Source: Spirochaetota bacterium (GTDB lineage: Bacteria; Spirochaetota; UBA4802; UBA5550). Taken from it: 40,199 nt of DNA. The DNA is taken from the NCBI GenBank assembly GCA_022709405.1, contig JAKLIV010000012.1, positions 1 through 40,199 on the forward strand, in the 5' to 3' direction. Shown piece after piece: positions 18,364-26,622 of the stretch (position 1 is its first letter; every line of letters begins with the position of its first letter). The notes beneath the pieces were generated by a model. That model saw nothing but the letters and a program-made list of their open reading frames with translations. It did not search any database and had not been told where the DNA came from. A program made the position numbers and the translations under genes.

Positions 18364-19068
18364 TCACACGTGAAAAAATCTCTTCAGGTCGACCCTTTTC
18401 CTCAGAAAAAAATGGTAGAAAAACAGTAAAACGGCTATCGGGTAGATCGACACCATCACGATGAACGACCATGATATGCGAACCTGTCCCCTGTAGCCCG
18501 ACACCAGCAGGTCGAGCCCGAGACAGAAGACCCCGGCCGTGAAAAGGGCCGTCGAAGCCAGGAGCGCGGGCCATTTCTTGAATACCCGGGCGAACAGGGC
18601 CAGCAGCAGGGTCGCGGCGGTCGCCATTCCCGATATCGGAAGCCCGAGGGCCAGGAACCAGTCAAGCGATCCATCAAACACGTCGACGAGAGCGAGAAAC
18701 CCGGTCGTCACCGCGAAATTCAGCAGAATCACGAGCCACAACCGCCTGATGAAAAGAAGCAGAACCCCGGCATAGATCCATCCGGCGCCGATTCCGGCAA
18801 GGGCGTAGCGCCCCCATGTTATGCGCCCGTCGAGCACGAGATTCACCGTCAGCACCACGAGGAAGGCCGTGACGAAAAGCGCGGTGAACGCGAGCCAGGA
18901 GATCAGCCGTTTCTGCCCCCCGGTCATCGGGGCATCGCGGTAGCGTTCAGGATACGGCCGCTCCCCTGCGGCATCGGCTTCGCCGAATTTCTGTATCGGG
19001 ACGTTGCACAGCGGGCATGAATCCGCATCCACCCCGACCTCGACCCCGCATTGCGAACAGTATGGCAT
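18364..19068 (-). CDS. Zinc-ribbon membrane protein (DUF6320-like)
   Basis: 234 residues. The N-terminus is a zinc ribbon with C4-X2-C7 and C18-X2-C21, followed by a polar linker and six hydrophobic segments between about residues 53 and 222. This plan fits zinc-ribbon proteins of the DUF6320 type, which tend to sit beside condensation/acetyltransferase-fold proteins such as the gene immediately upstream (9 bp gap). AGGGGGAA precedes the ATG. No enzyme motif is visible; it may anchor or regulate the neighbouring transferase at the inner membrane, but that is inferred from context only. The family name is from memory and not verified. Confidence 0.75.
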   Translation of the reverse strand: MPYCSQCGVEVGVDADSCPLCNVPIQKFGEADAAGERPYPERYRDAPMTGGQKRLISWLAFTALFVTAFLVVLTVNLVLDGRITWGRYALAGIGAGWIYAGVLLLFIRRLWLVILLNFAVTTGFLALVDVFDGSLDWFLALGLPISGMATAATLLLALFARVFKKWPALLASTALFTAGVFCLGLDLLVSGYRGQVRISWSFIVMVSIYPIAVLLFFYHFFLRKRVDLKRFFHV

Positions 19069-19077
19069 AACTTCCCC

Positions 19078-20406
19078 CTAATTGCTCTCTATCCTGACCC
19101 GTATCCCCTGTTTCACGAGGTTGCGGAAAAAAAACTTCTCGATGTCGGCCTCGTCGAGAAAGCTCACGAAGCTGATGTACGCCCACTTGTTGTACGACAC
19201 CACTCCCACGTTAACCCTGGTCAGCGGATTCGGGTTGGGCAGCGCTTCGATGCGCTCGACGTGCCGCGATATGCCGGCAGGCAGGGACACCGCGCCGATG
19301 TTGGTCACCACTCCCGAATGCCTCGACGTGGCCCCCCTGTTGTAGATCATCTTCATGATCGGTCCCTTGAGAAGCAGCGGCACCGAACGAAGAACAAGGT
19401 TCGTTTCGCCGGCGATGTTGCGGGCGATCTGCTGGTTGATGAATTTTTCATCGACTTCGACCCTCATGTAATGGTACACGATCCGCGTGATTTCATCCAT
19501 GGTGTAGAAGCCCAGCCTTGGATCGACGCCCGGCTTCACCGCCAGGAAAAAATTTCTCATGGTCTTCGAGGGATACATCTTGCGGAGGTTGACCGGGACC
19601 ATGATCCTGATCGGAGCCATGAGTTTTCTCATTTGCCGTTCGGGCATGGACGTGATGAATTCCTGGAGCGAATAGATATACACCGAGACGATGAATTCGG
19701 TGAGCGTGAGGCCGCGGGACCTGGCTGCGGAGAGTACCTGTCCGAGCGAAACGATCCCGGTGCGCACGTTGAGCGATCCGGGCCTGATGAGCTCGCCCGG
19801 GACGTGAAATGCCCGGGACTCTTCAGGCGGGAACGGGATGTTCTGTTTGTAGTAGCGGGCATAGGCGTCTTCGAATTCCTCTCCATCGGGGATTTCTTCG
19901 GGCGACAGTATGCCGGGACCCGAAGCAGCAGTCACGCCCCTGAGCCTCAGGTACTCGGCCAGCAGGAATTTGAGAAAGATAACGCCGCCCGTTCCGTCGG
20001 TCAGCGCATGGCAGAACTCAACCGATATCTTTCTCCTGTAATACAGCACCCTGAAGAGAAATCCGCCGTCTTCGCGCCTGTTCATTTTACGGCACGGATC
20101 GAAGAATTCCTCCCTCGCCCGCGGGACCGAATCCGTCTCCTGCAGGTAATGCCAGAACAGCCCGCTTCGCAGCGTGACCCGGTAATACGGAAACCGGCCG
20201 ATGACGTTCTCCAGTGCCTTTTGCAGAATACCGGCATCAACGCAACTTTTAAGCGTCGCCGAAATTCTGAAGACGGCGCTCATGCGCGACGTCATCACGG
20301 ACGGGAAAATTTTCGCCGCATTGTCGAGGCGGTACCATTTCAGGTGGCGGTTTCGCATCAGACGTTCTTTTGTAGCATTAATGATCCCGAACATCATAGC
20401 ACTCAC
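19078..20406 (-). CDS. Condensation/alcohol-acetyltransferase-fold protein
   Basis: Up to 442 residues. Catalytic motif HALTDG (133-138) fits HxxxDG of the CoA-dependent acyltransferase superfamily, with RFPYYRVTLRSG before it and SVEFCHALTDGTGGVIFLK around it. A later segment (residues ~300-390) has PVNLRKMYPSKTMRNFF, similar to the DFGWG-region strands of this fold. Members move acyl groups to alcohol or amine acceptors, often for lipids. The GTG at 20406 is the longest start; a more conserved-looking beginning is MRNRHLKWYRLDNAA at about 20358. No clear ribosome site settles it. It forms an operon with the zinc-ribbon gene and is divergent from the AraC regulator, which probably controls it. 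Substrate unknown. Confidence 0.8.
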   Translation of the reverse strand: MSAMMFGIINATKERLMRNRHLKWYRLDNAAKIFPSVMTSRMSAVFRISATLKSCVDAGILQKALENVIGRFPYYRVTLRSGLFWHYLQETDSVPRAREEFFDPCRKMNRREDGGFLFRVLYYRRKISVEFCHALTDGTGGVIFLKFLLAEYLRLRGVTAASGPGILSPEEIPDGEEFEDAYARYYKQNIPFPPEESRAFHVPGELIRPGSLNVRTGIVSLGQVLSAARSRGLTLTEFIVSVYIYSLQEFITSMPERQMRKLMAPIRIMVPVNLRKMYPSKTMRNFFLAVKPGVDPRLGFYTMDEITRIVYHYMRVEVDEKFINQQIARNIAGETNLVLRSVPLLLKGPIMKMIYNRGATSRHSGVVTNIGAVSLPAGISRHVERIEALPNPNPLTRVNVGVVSYNKWAYISFVSFLDEADIEKFFFRNLVKQGIRVRIESN

Positions 20407-20507
20407 TGTCGGCTGCGGTCAATATCTTATTACAGGGCGTAATAACCGGGGCTCACGCCGGGGATTATTATTGACGGTCAATGCCGGATGAATTATCTTG
20501 TAACCGC

Positions 20508-22052
20508 ATGAAACTTCGGCATCGATTCATCCTTGTCCCGGCCGCGATCACGATTGCAGCCTTGATATTCCCGCAACCGCTTCGCTCCGAAGTCAGGGCG
20601 ACTGCCTGGGAGGTATGCGGCGAAGACGTTCCATCATCGAAAGAAGACGCCGCAACCTGCTCGAAGTGGCGCCCTGTGACCCTTCCCCTCATACTGAAGG
20701 CCGAAGGCCCGCCCGATGGAACGGTCCGGTCCTACCATTTCAGGAGCGAGCTCGAAGTCAATGAAGACCCTGCCCTGTTCCGCGGAATCTCGATCGGCAG
20801 GACCGGGCCCAGCGAAAGCCTGTTCATCAACGGCCGATGCGTGGCGAAAGGGTCATTCGGCGCAGCGACCTATATGCCGCTGCACGCCTACTACCTGTTG
20901 CCCGAGGGGGCCCTCATCCAGGGAACAAACCGCATCTGCATAACCATCGACGGTTATGCAGGGCATTTCATTTCCATACGTGGACCCGTGCGCATTCAGA
21001 GCGAACAGGAATTCGAACTCAACAAATTCCTTTACGACATTCTCTATATTCACGCGCCCGTGGGCATCGCCTGCGTCTGCCTGGGTTTCGCCATCGCGCT
21101 GCTCCTGTACCACTTTCTTACCAGAAGGGAGCCCATTCTTGTTTTCAGCTCCCTCTCCCTGTTCCTCCTTGCGCTGAGGATCATCCTGAATTATCTCCCG
21201 TATGCCATTGTCCCCTTCGGCCTCAACTACGCCCTTGACTGGTCGATACTCCCTCTCTTTTTCGCCCTGCTCATTATGCTCGTCCAGTCGATTTACCGGT
21301 CGTATTTTCGTCTTTTTAACATCATTGTCGTCACGCTGCTGACGGCCTCATCAGTGCTGATTTTTTTCGCCAACGGGACCTTTCTCGGGTGGCCCCTGCG
21401 GCCGGCAATGGCCACCACGGTGTTCATCTTTATCGTCCCGGTCTTCGTCACGCTGCTGCGGCGCCTCGCTTCAATGCAGAAAAACCGACTGCGCTTCATC
21501 ACCTCGGCCCTGTGCCTAGGCGCGGCATGCCTGCTGGCGGCGGCCGAAATAGTCCTTGAAGCCGCTGGATGGTCGACGAGCAACCTGATCCTGATCTACT
21601 GCTCGCCGCTGTTTATCGCGATCTTCGCCGTGCTTTTCGGAAGGGAAAGGATGCTGCGAAACCGTGAGATGGACGAGCTGTACAAGGGGCTCAGGGGGTC
21701 CCGGGACAGGGAGCCGACGATCACCGAATCATCCGAAGAGAAGCTGAAAAGGGTGATCGCCTTCATCGACGCCAACTACCAGTCCGACATCTCCCGGGAG
21801 GGGCTCGCGGCCGCGGTCGACCTGAATGCGAACTATATGGGCACCCTGTTCAAGTCGTATACCGGCATGCGCATCAGCGAATACATCAACGAGAACAGGA
21901 TCAGGGAGGCGGCTGCGAGGCTCAGGCAGGGGGATGAAAAAATCATCACCATAGCCCTTTCAGTCGGATTCGAAAGCCTCGCCACGTTCAACCGGGCCTT
22001 TAAAAACCGCATGGGCGTCACCCCGTCCGACTACCGGGCGGGCAAAAACTGA
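20508..22052 (+). CDS. Membrane-anchored AraC regulator with jelly-roll sensor and 7TM region
   Basis: 514 residues from the ATG at 20508; an ATG at 20481 is also possible and neither has a good ribosome site. A signal peptide (RFILVPAAITIAALIFP) is followed by a periplasmic domain to about residue 170 with the look of a galactose-binding-like jelly roll (LFINGRCVAKGSF..., GTNRICITIDGY). Seven hydrophobic segments follow to about residue 385, like the 7TMR-DISM membrane module. The last ~100 residues are an AraC/HTH_18 DNA-binding domain (LAAAVDLNANYMGTLFKSYTG; IALSVGFESLATFNRAFKNRMGVTPSDYR). The protein should sense an extracytoplasmic ligand and bind DNA while in the membrane. It is divergent from the acyltransferase operon (about 100 bp between starts), its most likely target. 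Confidence 0.88.
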   Translation: MKLRHRFILVPAAITIAALIFPQPLRSEVRATAWEVCGEDVPSSKEDAATCSKWRPVTLPLILKAEGPPDGTVRSYHFRSELEVNEDPALFRGISIGRTGPSESLFINGRCVAKGSFGAATYMPLHAYYLLPEGALIQGTNRICITIDGYAGHFISIRGPVRIQSEQEFELNKFLYDILYIHAPVGIACVCLGFAIALLLYHFLTRREPILVFSSLSLFLLALRIILNYLPYAIVPFGLNYALDWSILPLFFALLIMLVQSIYRSYFRLFNIIVVTLLTASSVLIFFANGTFLGWPLRPAMATTVFIFIVPVFVTLLRRLASMQKNRLRFITSALCLGAACLLAAAEIVLEAAGWSTSNLILIYCSPLFIAIFAVLFGRERMLRNREMDELYKGLRGSRDREPTITESSEEKLKRVIAFIDANYQSDISREGLAAAVDLNANYMGTLFKSYTGMRISEYINENRIREAAARLRQGDEKIITIALSVGFESLATFNRAFKNRMGVTPSDYRAGKN

Positions 22053-22072
22053 GCCCGAATCCCCCTCAATTA

Positions 22073-22143
22073 CACAGTCGAGCAGATGACACCCCCTTTT
22101 CTCAATGGTCTCTCAGGATCAAATCCACAGTCGAGCAAATGAC
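22073..22143. repeat. Pair of 18-bp direct repeats
   Basis: CACAGTCGAGCAGATGAC (22073-22090) and CACAGTCGAGCAAATGAC (22126-22143) differ at one base and are spaced 53 bp start to start, just after the AraC gene. On the minus strand they read GTCATYTGCTCGACTGTG, beginning like insertion-sequence ends that carry inner copies of their terminal repeat (IS21 type). No transposase is near. They may be a solo IS end or a binding-site pair. Confidence 0.6.
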
Positions 22144-22281
22144 TTTACCTGATTTTCACATTCTGTCCGTTTGACAAGACCCACGTCCCGGTTTGAGGTA
22201 TCTTCTGCGTCATGTACGGTTCGGATGCACGGTCCGTGCCGGCAGTCAAATACAGAAATATAACATGACAAGGAGAAAGAA

Positions 22282-23889
22282 ATGCACATTTTCGAGCCTT
22301 TGATCCACGCAGGAGGAATACTCCATATTTTTAAGAACATACCGGCGCTCGCCGGCATTGCGCCCCCTGATTCTGGCTGGGAATTCCTCAAAAGGCGCTA
22401 TGTAAAGGTTTTTTCCGGCTCTCTTGAAGTCAGAGGCGGACTCCCGGGCATGACCACCGAAAGAATCCGAGCTCTCGCTTCAGGGGCCGTAGCTCTGGCC
22501 CTCGAACAGTACGGAGACATGCTGGTCGGTGCGCAGGTGCGGGTCGCGCAGGGGCGCATTCCGAACGAAAGAACCATCCGCACCGGGTATCATACCCTGC
22601 GCGACGGCGCATCGGCCGGAAAAAAGGTCGTTGTCGAAATCGTCCATGACCCGAAAAAAGAATCATACAGCATCGCGGCAACGGCCCACGATCATGTCAT
22701 CGACGGTGTCCCCCTGTTCCTTCTGCTCCAGCTCATCCATCATCATATAATCTTCGGAGAGGATTCCCTGCTGAAAAAAATGTCCAGGACCTGGAAATGG
22801 TCGCACGAGAAAAAGATCTCGTATTACGAAAATAAATCTGCAAAAATTCAAAAGCACTCCCATGAAAGGCGAACCCCGGCCGCCCCCCTCATTCCAGCCG
22901 GGGCGTTCATCGACGTGACCGAAAGCGCAGTCACGAGACTCAGGAACAGCATAAACGCCGACACCGGCGTAACGGTCCCGACATCCCTGGTCGAGGAATC
23001 GCTTCTGGCCATGCTCCTCGAACTGGACTACCTGCAGGACTGCGTTTCCAGGCACGGAAGCGAACCCGTGGCCGCGGGCAGGTATGACGGTCTCGGATTT
23101 GTCCGCATGCAGGGGCTTAAAAATATTTCGCAAATGCCGCCCTCCCTCCGGTACGCGCACCTTTGCCCTGTGCTCTCCAGTGCGGCGCAACAGGTTCCTC
23201 TCGAAAGAGAAGGAAGGGGAAAGGTTTCTGTTTTTCTTGAAAGATACAGGCGCGTCCCGCTCTTTTACACTAATTTTTTTGACAGGAGAACGACAAAGGA
23301 GGGAGTTATCGTCATAGCGGGTCATGAACTCATGGGCTCAAACCTCAACGGGGTGGATTTCGGGATACCTCTGTGCAGGGGCGGGATCACCGCCGATAAC
23401 ATCCGGTTTACCTTCATGCCCTCCCACGCGGAGCACAGCCCCGTCGTGTTTCATGAACGGATAAGAAGGGGCCGCGACCCGCACATAACCCTGTTCTCGC
23501 TGGGCTGTGCGCCCGCGACCATGTCAAACGGCCGAAAGATCGTTTTCAAATCGATAAAGACCGCGCGCATGCACGCCGAACCCTATCTGTTGAAATGGGG
23601 GTATTCGGCCTCCTATCTGAAAGAATTGTCGGATGAAAAAATCGTCTCTCTTTTCTATAATGAGATCTATTCGCCGGGCAAGCCCGCTGAAGGAAGGCTC
23701 GAGAAGCTCGCCGAATCGGTTCTTCAGGCTGGATCGGGAACAGTATCCGATAAACAGGCCGACAGCAGGCGCTGCCGGGCCTTTTTCTTGACATCGGATG
23801 AGAAGCGTGGTACCACAGTAACGACCAGCGGTCCGGCGGAGCGGACAAAGAGCGGGAACATGACTCATGATTGCATGGAGGCGCCATGA
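22282..23889 (+). CDS. Unrecognised 535-residue protein, possibly acyltransferase-fold
   Basis: 535 residues; ATG at 22282 with AAGGAG 6 nt upstream is secure. No family was recognised. Residues 129-150 read [22 protein letters not shown], which resembles the core strand-and-turn of CoA-dependent acyltransferases, but the expected catalytic His of HHxxxDG is Asp137, with His at 136 and 138. Later stretches ([46 protein letters not shown]) are conserved-looking strands. There is no signal peptide or clear TM segment. The last ~55 residues are polar and probably disordered. It overlaps the cyclophilin gene by ATGA. It may be a divergent or inactive relative of the 19078-20406 enzyme; this is inference. 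Confidence 0.7.
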   Translation: MHIFEPLIHAGGILHIFKNIPALAGIAPPDSGWEFLKRRYVKVFSGSLEVRGGLPGMTTERIRALASGAVALALEQYGDMLVGAQVRVAQGRIPNERTIRTGYHTLRDGASAGKKVVVEIVHDPKKESYSIAATAHDHVIDGVPLFLLLQLIHHHIIFGEDSLLKKMSRTWKWSHEKKISYYENKSAKIQKHSHERRTPAAPLIPAGAFIDVTESAVTRLRNSINADTGVTVPTSLVEESLLAMLLELDYLQDCVSRHGSEPVAAGRYDGLGFVRMQGLKNISQMPPSLRYAHLCPVLSSAAQQVPLEREGRGKVSVFLERYRRVPLFYTNFFDRRTTKEGVIVIAGHELMGSNLNGVDFGIPLCRGGITADNIRFTFMPSHAEHSPVVFHERIRRGRDPHITLFSLGCAPATMSNGRKIVFKSIKTARMHAEPYLLKWGYSASYLKELSDEKIVSLFYNEIYSPGKPAEGRLEKLAESVLQAGSGTVSDKQADSRRCRAFFLTSDEKRGTTVTTSGPAERTKSGNMTHDCMEAP

Positions 23890-24443
23890 AATATTTAAGC
23901 GTTATCATAGTCTGCCTGATCACGGCGGCATCGCACATCGCCTGTTCAAAAAGCGGCACAAAGCTGCTTATGCAGACGTCAAAGGGCGATATCCTGATCG
24001 AGCTTTATGACGGCAAGGCCCCGGAAACGGTCCGTAATTTCCTGGGCTACGTCGACCAGGGGTTCTACGAGGGAACGGTTTTCCACAGGGTCATTCCCGG
24101 TTTCATGATCCAGGGCGGGGGATTTACCGCCGACCTGGCCCAGAAAGAAACCGGAAGGCCCATACGGAACGAAGCGACTAACGGGCTCTCAAACGAGCGC
24201 GGCACCGTCGTGATGGCGAGAACCGCGGCGCCGCACAGCGCAACCGCGCAGTTTTTCATCAACACGAAAAACAACGCATTTCTCGACCACGGCCCGAGGG
24301 ATTTCGGCTACTGCGTTTTCGGCAGGGTGATAAAAGGGATGGAGGTCGTCGACTCGATCAGCGGCACGCCGACACACGATGAGGGAATGTATCAAAACGT
24401 GCCCGATGAGCCGGTCATTATCATCTCCGTAACAAGGATGTGA
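23886..24443 (+). CDS. Cyclophilin-type peptidyl-prolyl isomerase, exported
   Basis: 185 residues from the ATG at 23886 (GGAGG 4 nt upstream; ATGA overlap with the previous gene). An N-terminal signal ([17 protein letters not shown]) ends in HIAC, an imperfect lipobox, so it is either a lipoprotein at Cys20 or a cleaved periplasmic protein. The cyclophilin core is complete: [30 protein letters not shown], then [37 protein letters not shown]. The FHRV Arg and the QFFI motif are the catalytic parts. It should speed proline cis/trans changes in envelope proteins. The size and shape match bacterial single-domain PpiA/PpiB enzymes. The lack of other folding genes nearby leaves its client unknown. 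Confidence 0.94.
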   Translation: MKYLSVIIVCLITAASHIACSKSGTKLLMQTSKGDILIELYDGKAPETVRNFLGYVDQGFYEGTVFHRVIPGFMIQGGGFTADLAQKETGRPIRNEATNGLSNERGTVVMARTAAPHSATAQFFINTKNNAFLDHGPRDFGYCVFGRVIKGMEVVDSISGTPTHDEGMYQNVPDEPVIIISVTRM

Positions 24444-24450
24444 TCTCCGG

Positions 24451-24735
24451 TCAGCTTTTTCTGTCGGTTATTTCCCTGTGGAATTCGCATAACCGGTACA
24501 GCTTGCCGGTTTTCGGATTCTTCTTGGTGACTTTCGCTCCGCACCTCACGCAATATCCGTTCTCGCGTCTTTTCCTGTAAAGCCTCATATATCGCTCGGT
24601 GCCCGACGACCTGTATTTGCTGATCTGAATCCTGAAGCCCTTGTAAAAATAATTTCCAATCGGCTCTTCTGATCCTTCCTGCAGGGCTTCGATGACTTCA
24701 TGAAGTTTTTTCAATGTGACTTTTTTGGGTTCCAT
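24451..24735 (-). CDS. Small putative zinc-binding protein, unknown role
   Basis: 94 residues, very basic. The second half has YCVRCGAKV followed after ~19 residues by YRLCEFHRE, giving a CX2C...CX2H set that could bind one zinc ion. The first half (TLKKLHEVIEALQEGS) looks helical and may be a dimer or binding helix; YMRLYRKRRE in the middle is strongly positive, fitting nucleic-acid contact. It is convergent with the cyclophilin gene (stops 7 bp apart). No ribosome site is clear before the ATG at 24735. A role in RNA or DNA binding is inference only; no named family was recognised. Confidence 0.6.
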   Translation of the reverse strand: MEPKKVTLKKLHEVIEALQEGSEEPIGNYFYKGFRIQISKYRSSGTERYMRLYRKRRENGYCVRCGAKVTKKNPKTGKLYRLCEFHREITDRKS

Positions 24736-24860
24736 ACATTATACCAGCCAAAATATAAAAGATAAAAGCATCTGCCATTTAAAAAACAAACAATAAATTT
24801 TCAATAAAAAAACCGTCCCTGCAGAATTTGGTTTCTCAATAATCCGGCAGCCGGCTCGTT

Positions 24861-25604
24861 TCAGCCTTTTTTCGGGAGAAAAAGAAGCGGATTCTGCGGT
24901 TTGCCCCCGCAGTCGATCTGGAAATGAAGGATGTTTGCGGAACTCACCCTCCCGATCATATCGCCTGCATCCAGCATATCGCCGTTCCTGACATGCACCT
25001 CGCCGAGGTTCGAATAAACCGTCATGTATTTCCTTTCGTGCCTGACCATGACATACTTTCCGTAACCCCTCATCTGTCCGACCTTCTTGACCACGCCGTC
25101 AGCCGACGTGTACACGCCCGAATCGGGGTTCCCCGCAATGATAAGACCGATGGGCCGCACTCCGGTGTCGCCGTCACGCCTGAAAGACACGATTTTTTTA
25201 AGCGGCCACCGGAACCGGGGAGCGTCAGGCCGCTGTTCGACCGTTTTTCTCTGTACGGCGGCAGTCGCTGCGGATTTCGGTCCCGGGATCACGAGCAGCA
25301 TCCCGGGCACTATTTTTCGTTCTGACACTGAATTGGCTCTCTGGAGGTCATCGAGCCTGACATTGTGTTTCCGGGCTATCCCGTACAGGGTGTCCCCTTT
25401 TTGTACACGATATTTTTTTTGCCGGGCAGTTTTCCTCGGTTTTTGCCGCGCGGATTTTTTTTTCTGAGTTCCCGAAGACCTGGAATGATCATAAACGCGA
25501 TAAGCGGCCTGTGCATGACGGGTTTTACATTCAGAACCCTGACAGAGGCTGAATACAAATATAAGGGCGCAGAAGCCTGCGAATATGTTTTTATGACCAA
25601 ACAT
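24861..25604 (-). CDS. LysM / M23 (LytM) protein with degenerate active site
   Basis: 247 residues. An N-terminal signal (residues 7-21) is followed by a Lys/Arg-rich linker (to ~63) and one LysM domain, KYRVQKGDTLYGIARKHNVRL... to about residue 108, which binds peptidoglycan. The C-terminal M23 fold runs from about 150 to 243. The zinc ligands of M23 enzymes are mostly gone: where HxxxD should stand, the text is IGLIIAGNPDSGVY, and the HxH motif is N-I-L-H227. This fits non-enzymatic LytM proteins such as NlpD and EnvC, which activate amidases at division or in the envelope. That role is known for the class and inferred here. The start at 25604 has only a weak ribosome site. Confidence 0.85.
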   Translation of the reverse strand: MFGHKNIFAGFCALIFVFSLCQGSECKTRHAQAAYRVYDHSRSSGTQKKKSARQKPRKTARQKKYRVQKGDTLYGIARKHNVRLDDLQRANSVSERKIVPGMLLVIPGPKSAATAAVQRKTVEQRPDAPRFRWPLKKIVSFRRDGDTGVRPIGLIIAGNPDSGVYTSADGVVKKVGQMRGYGKYVMVRHERKYMTVYSNLGEVHVRNGDMLDAGDMIGRVSSANILHFQIDCGGKPQNPLLFLPKKG

Positions 25605-25823
25605 CCCTGTTTCTCTAAACCCCGTTCCGTGGGGTCCCGTTTAATGTCTTCAGCCTGTAGCGCCAAAACCGACAAAGGGGCATAAAACCCCTTAATCTTC
25701 ATATCGGAACCGGTATCCTGATAGTTTAGCATTATATTTTTTTGACTCCAAAGAAGCGCCGAGTTGATATTCAGACAACGGATGAAACTTCATCTTGACC
25801 GTAACATGCATATATGCAATAAT

Positions 25824-26252
25824 ATGACCATGAAACAGGATGATCTTAAAAAATTCCAGAGCATCTGCCTGGGAGTGAAAAAAACCTTTTCCGACAAGGC
25901 GTGGGACTTCGACAGCAGGTTCAATTCCCTCCTTATTGTGTTGGATCACCATGGAATGAAGGCCATGATGAGTGCATTGGACGACGAATTCTCGGAAAAA
26001 TGGGATTCGGCTTCCATTAAAAAAGCCTCAAAAGCGATAAAAAAACTGGTCAAATCGCTTTACGGGATCGAGCATGGACAGTTTATCTATTCAGATGAAA
26101 ACGAGGACCATGACCTCGCGCTTTTCGCAGCCTGGTGGCCGTGGGGTAATGGGGACAGTGTTTCCCTGCGCATCAGCATTTTTTCGCCTGAAAAAAAAAT
26201 CATCGACTCGATTGACGTGAAGAAATACCTGGTTGAATGGTTTGATCTCTGA
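25824..26252 (+). CDS. Unrecognised soluble protein
   Basis: About 142 residues from ATG 25824; the open frame extends up to a TTG at 25764 with other ATGs at 25782 and 25806, and no ribosome site decides the start. The protein has mixed helices (DDLKKFQSICLGVKKTF; SASIKKASKAIKKLVKSLYG) and a tryptophan-rich stretch ALFAAWWPWGNGDSVSLRISIF near the middle of the second half. No TM segment or family motif was recognised. It ends 2 nt before the ATG of the 8-Cys mini-protein, so the two are probably co-translated. Composition and codon use are like the neighbours. Confidence 0.6.
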   Translation: MTMKQDDLKKFQSICLGVKKTFSDKAWDFDSRFNSLLIVLDHHGMKAMMSALDDEFSEKWDSASIKKASKAIKKLVKSLYGIEHGQFIYSDENEDHDLALFAAWWPWGNGDSVSLRISIFSPEKKIIDSIDVKKYLVEWFDL

Positions 26253-26254
26253 GC

Positions 26255-26449
26255 ATGGCATTTCACGAGATTCCGGGAAGGACCGGCAGATTTTTCATTC
26301 CGGAAGACACCGGCGGCAAAAAGAAGCATCCCTGCAAGGACTGTTTCAACTGCCAGTTCTGCGACGACGACCGGTGCAGGTATTGTCTGAAAAGAGAAAA
26401 GTGCAATTCATGCGAAAAAAAATCTGATGAAGGAAATAATCCTTCCTGA
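26255..26449 (+). CDS. 8-cysteine mini-protein
   Basis: 64 residues. After ~26 residues comes a dense cluster: CKDCFNCQFCDDDRCRYC then KCNSC, in all eight Cys within 28 residues, spaced mostly as CX2C. Such spacing suits two metal sites (zinc or Fe-S). The ends are charged and low in complexity. It begins 2 nt after the stop of the previous gene with no separate ribosome site, which points to coupled translation. No family recognised; it may be a metal-binding partner of the 25824 protein. A plus-one frame of similar length (26233-26427) lacks this pattern and is a shadow. Confidence 0.6.
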   Translation: MAFHEIPGRTGRFFIPEDTGGKKKHPCKDCFNCQFCDDDRCRYCLKREKCNSCEKKSDEGNNPS

Positions 26450-26622
26450 AATCCCGTCTGCGTTAACCGCTCCCGTAAAAGGCCGCCACTGATGCCGGTC
26501 ATGCGGGATATCAGCCATCCAAATAGATAAAAATCTATTTACAAAGAACGGCATAAAGCCCACAATAGATCAAAGCATCCAAAAAAGGGCACAAATCCCG
26601 ATAAACCTTGCAGGAGTACCGT

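Noticed and set aside
22073..22143. CRISPR array
   Set aside because: Only two repeats, no third unit and no cas genes.
25376..25732. 118-codon minus-strand frame
   Set aside because: Overlaps the start of the LysM/M23 gene in another frame and lacks any motif.
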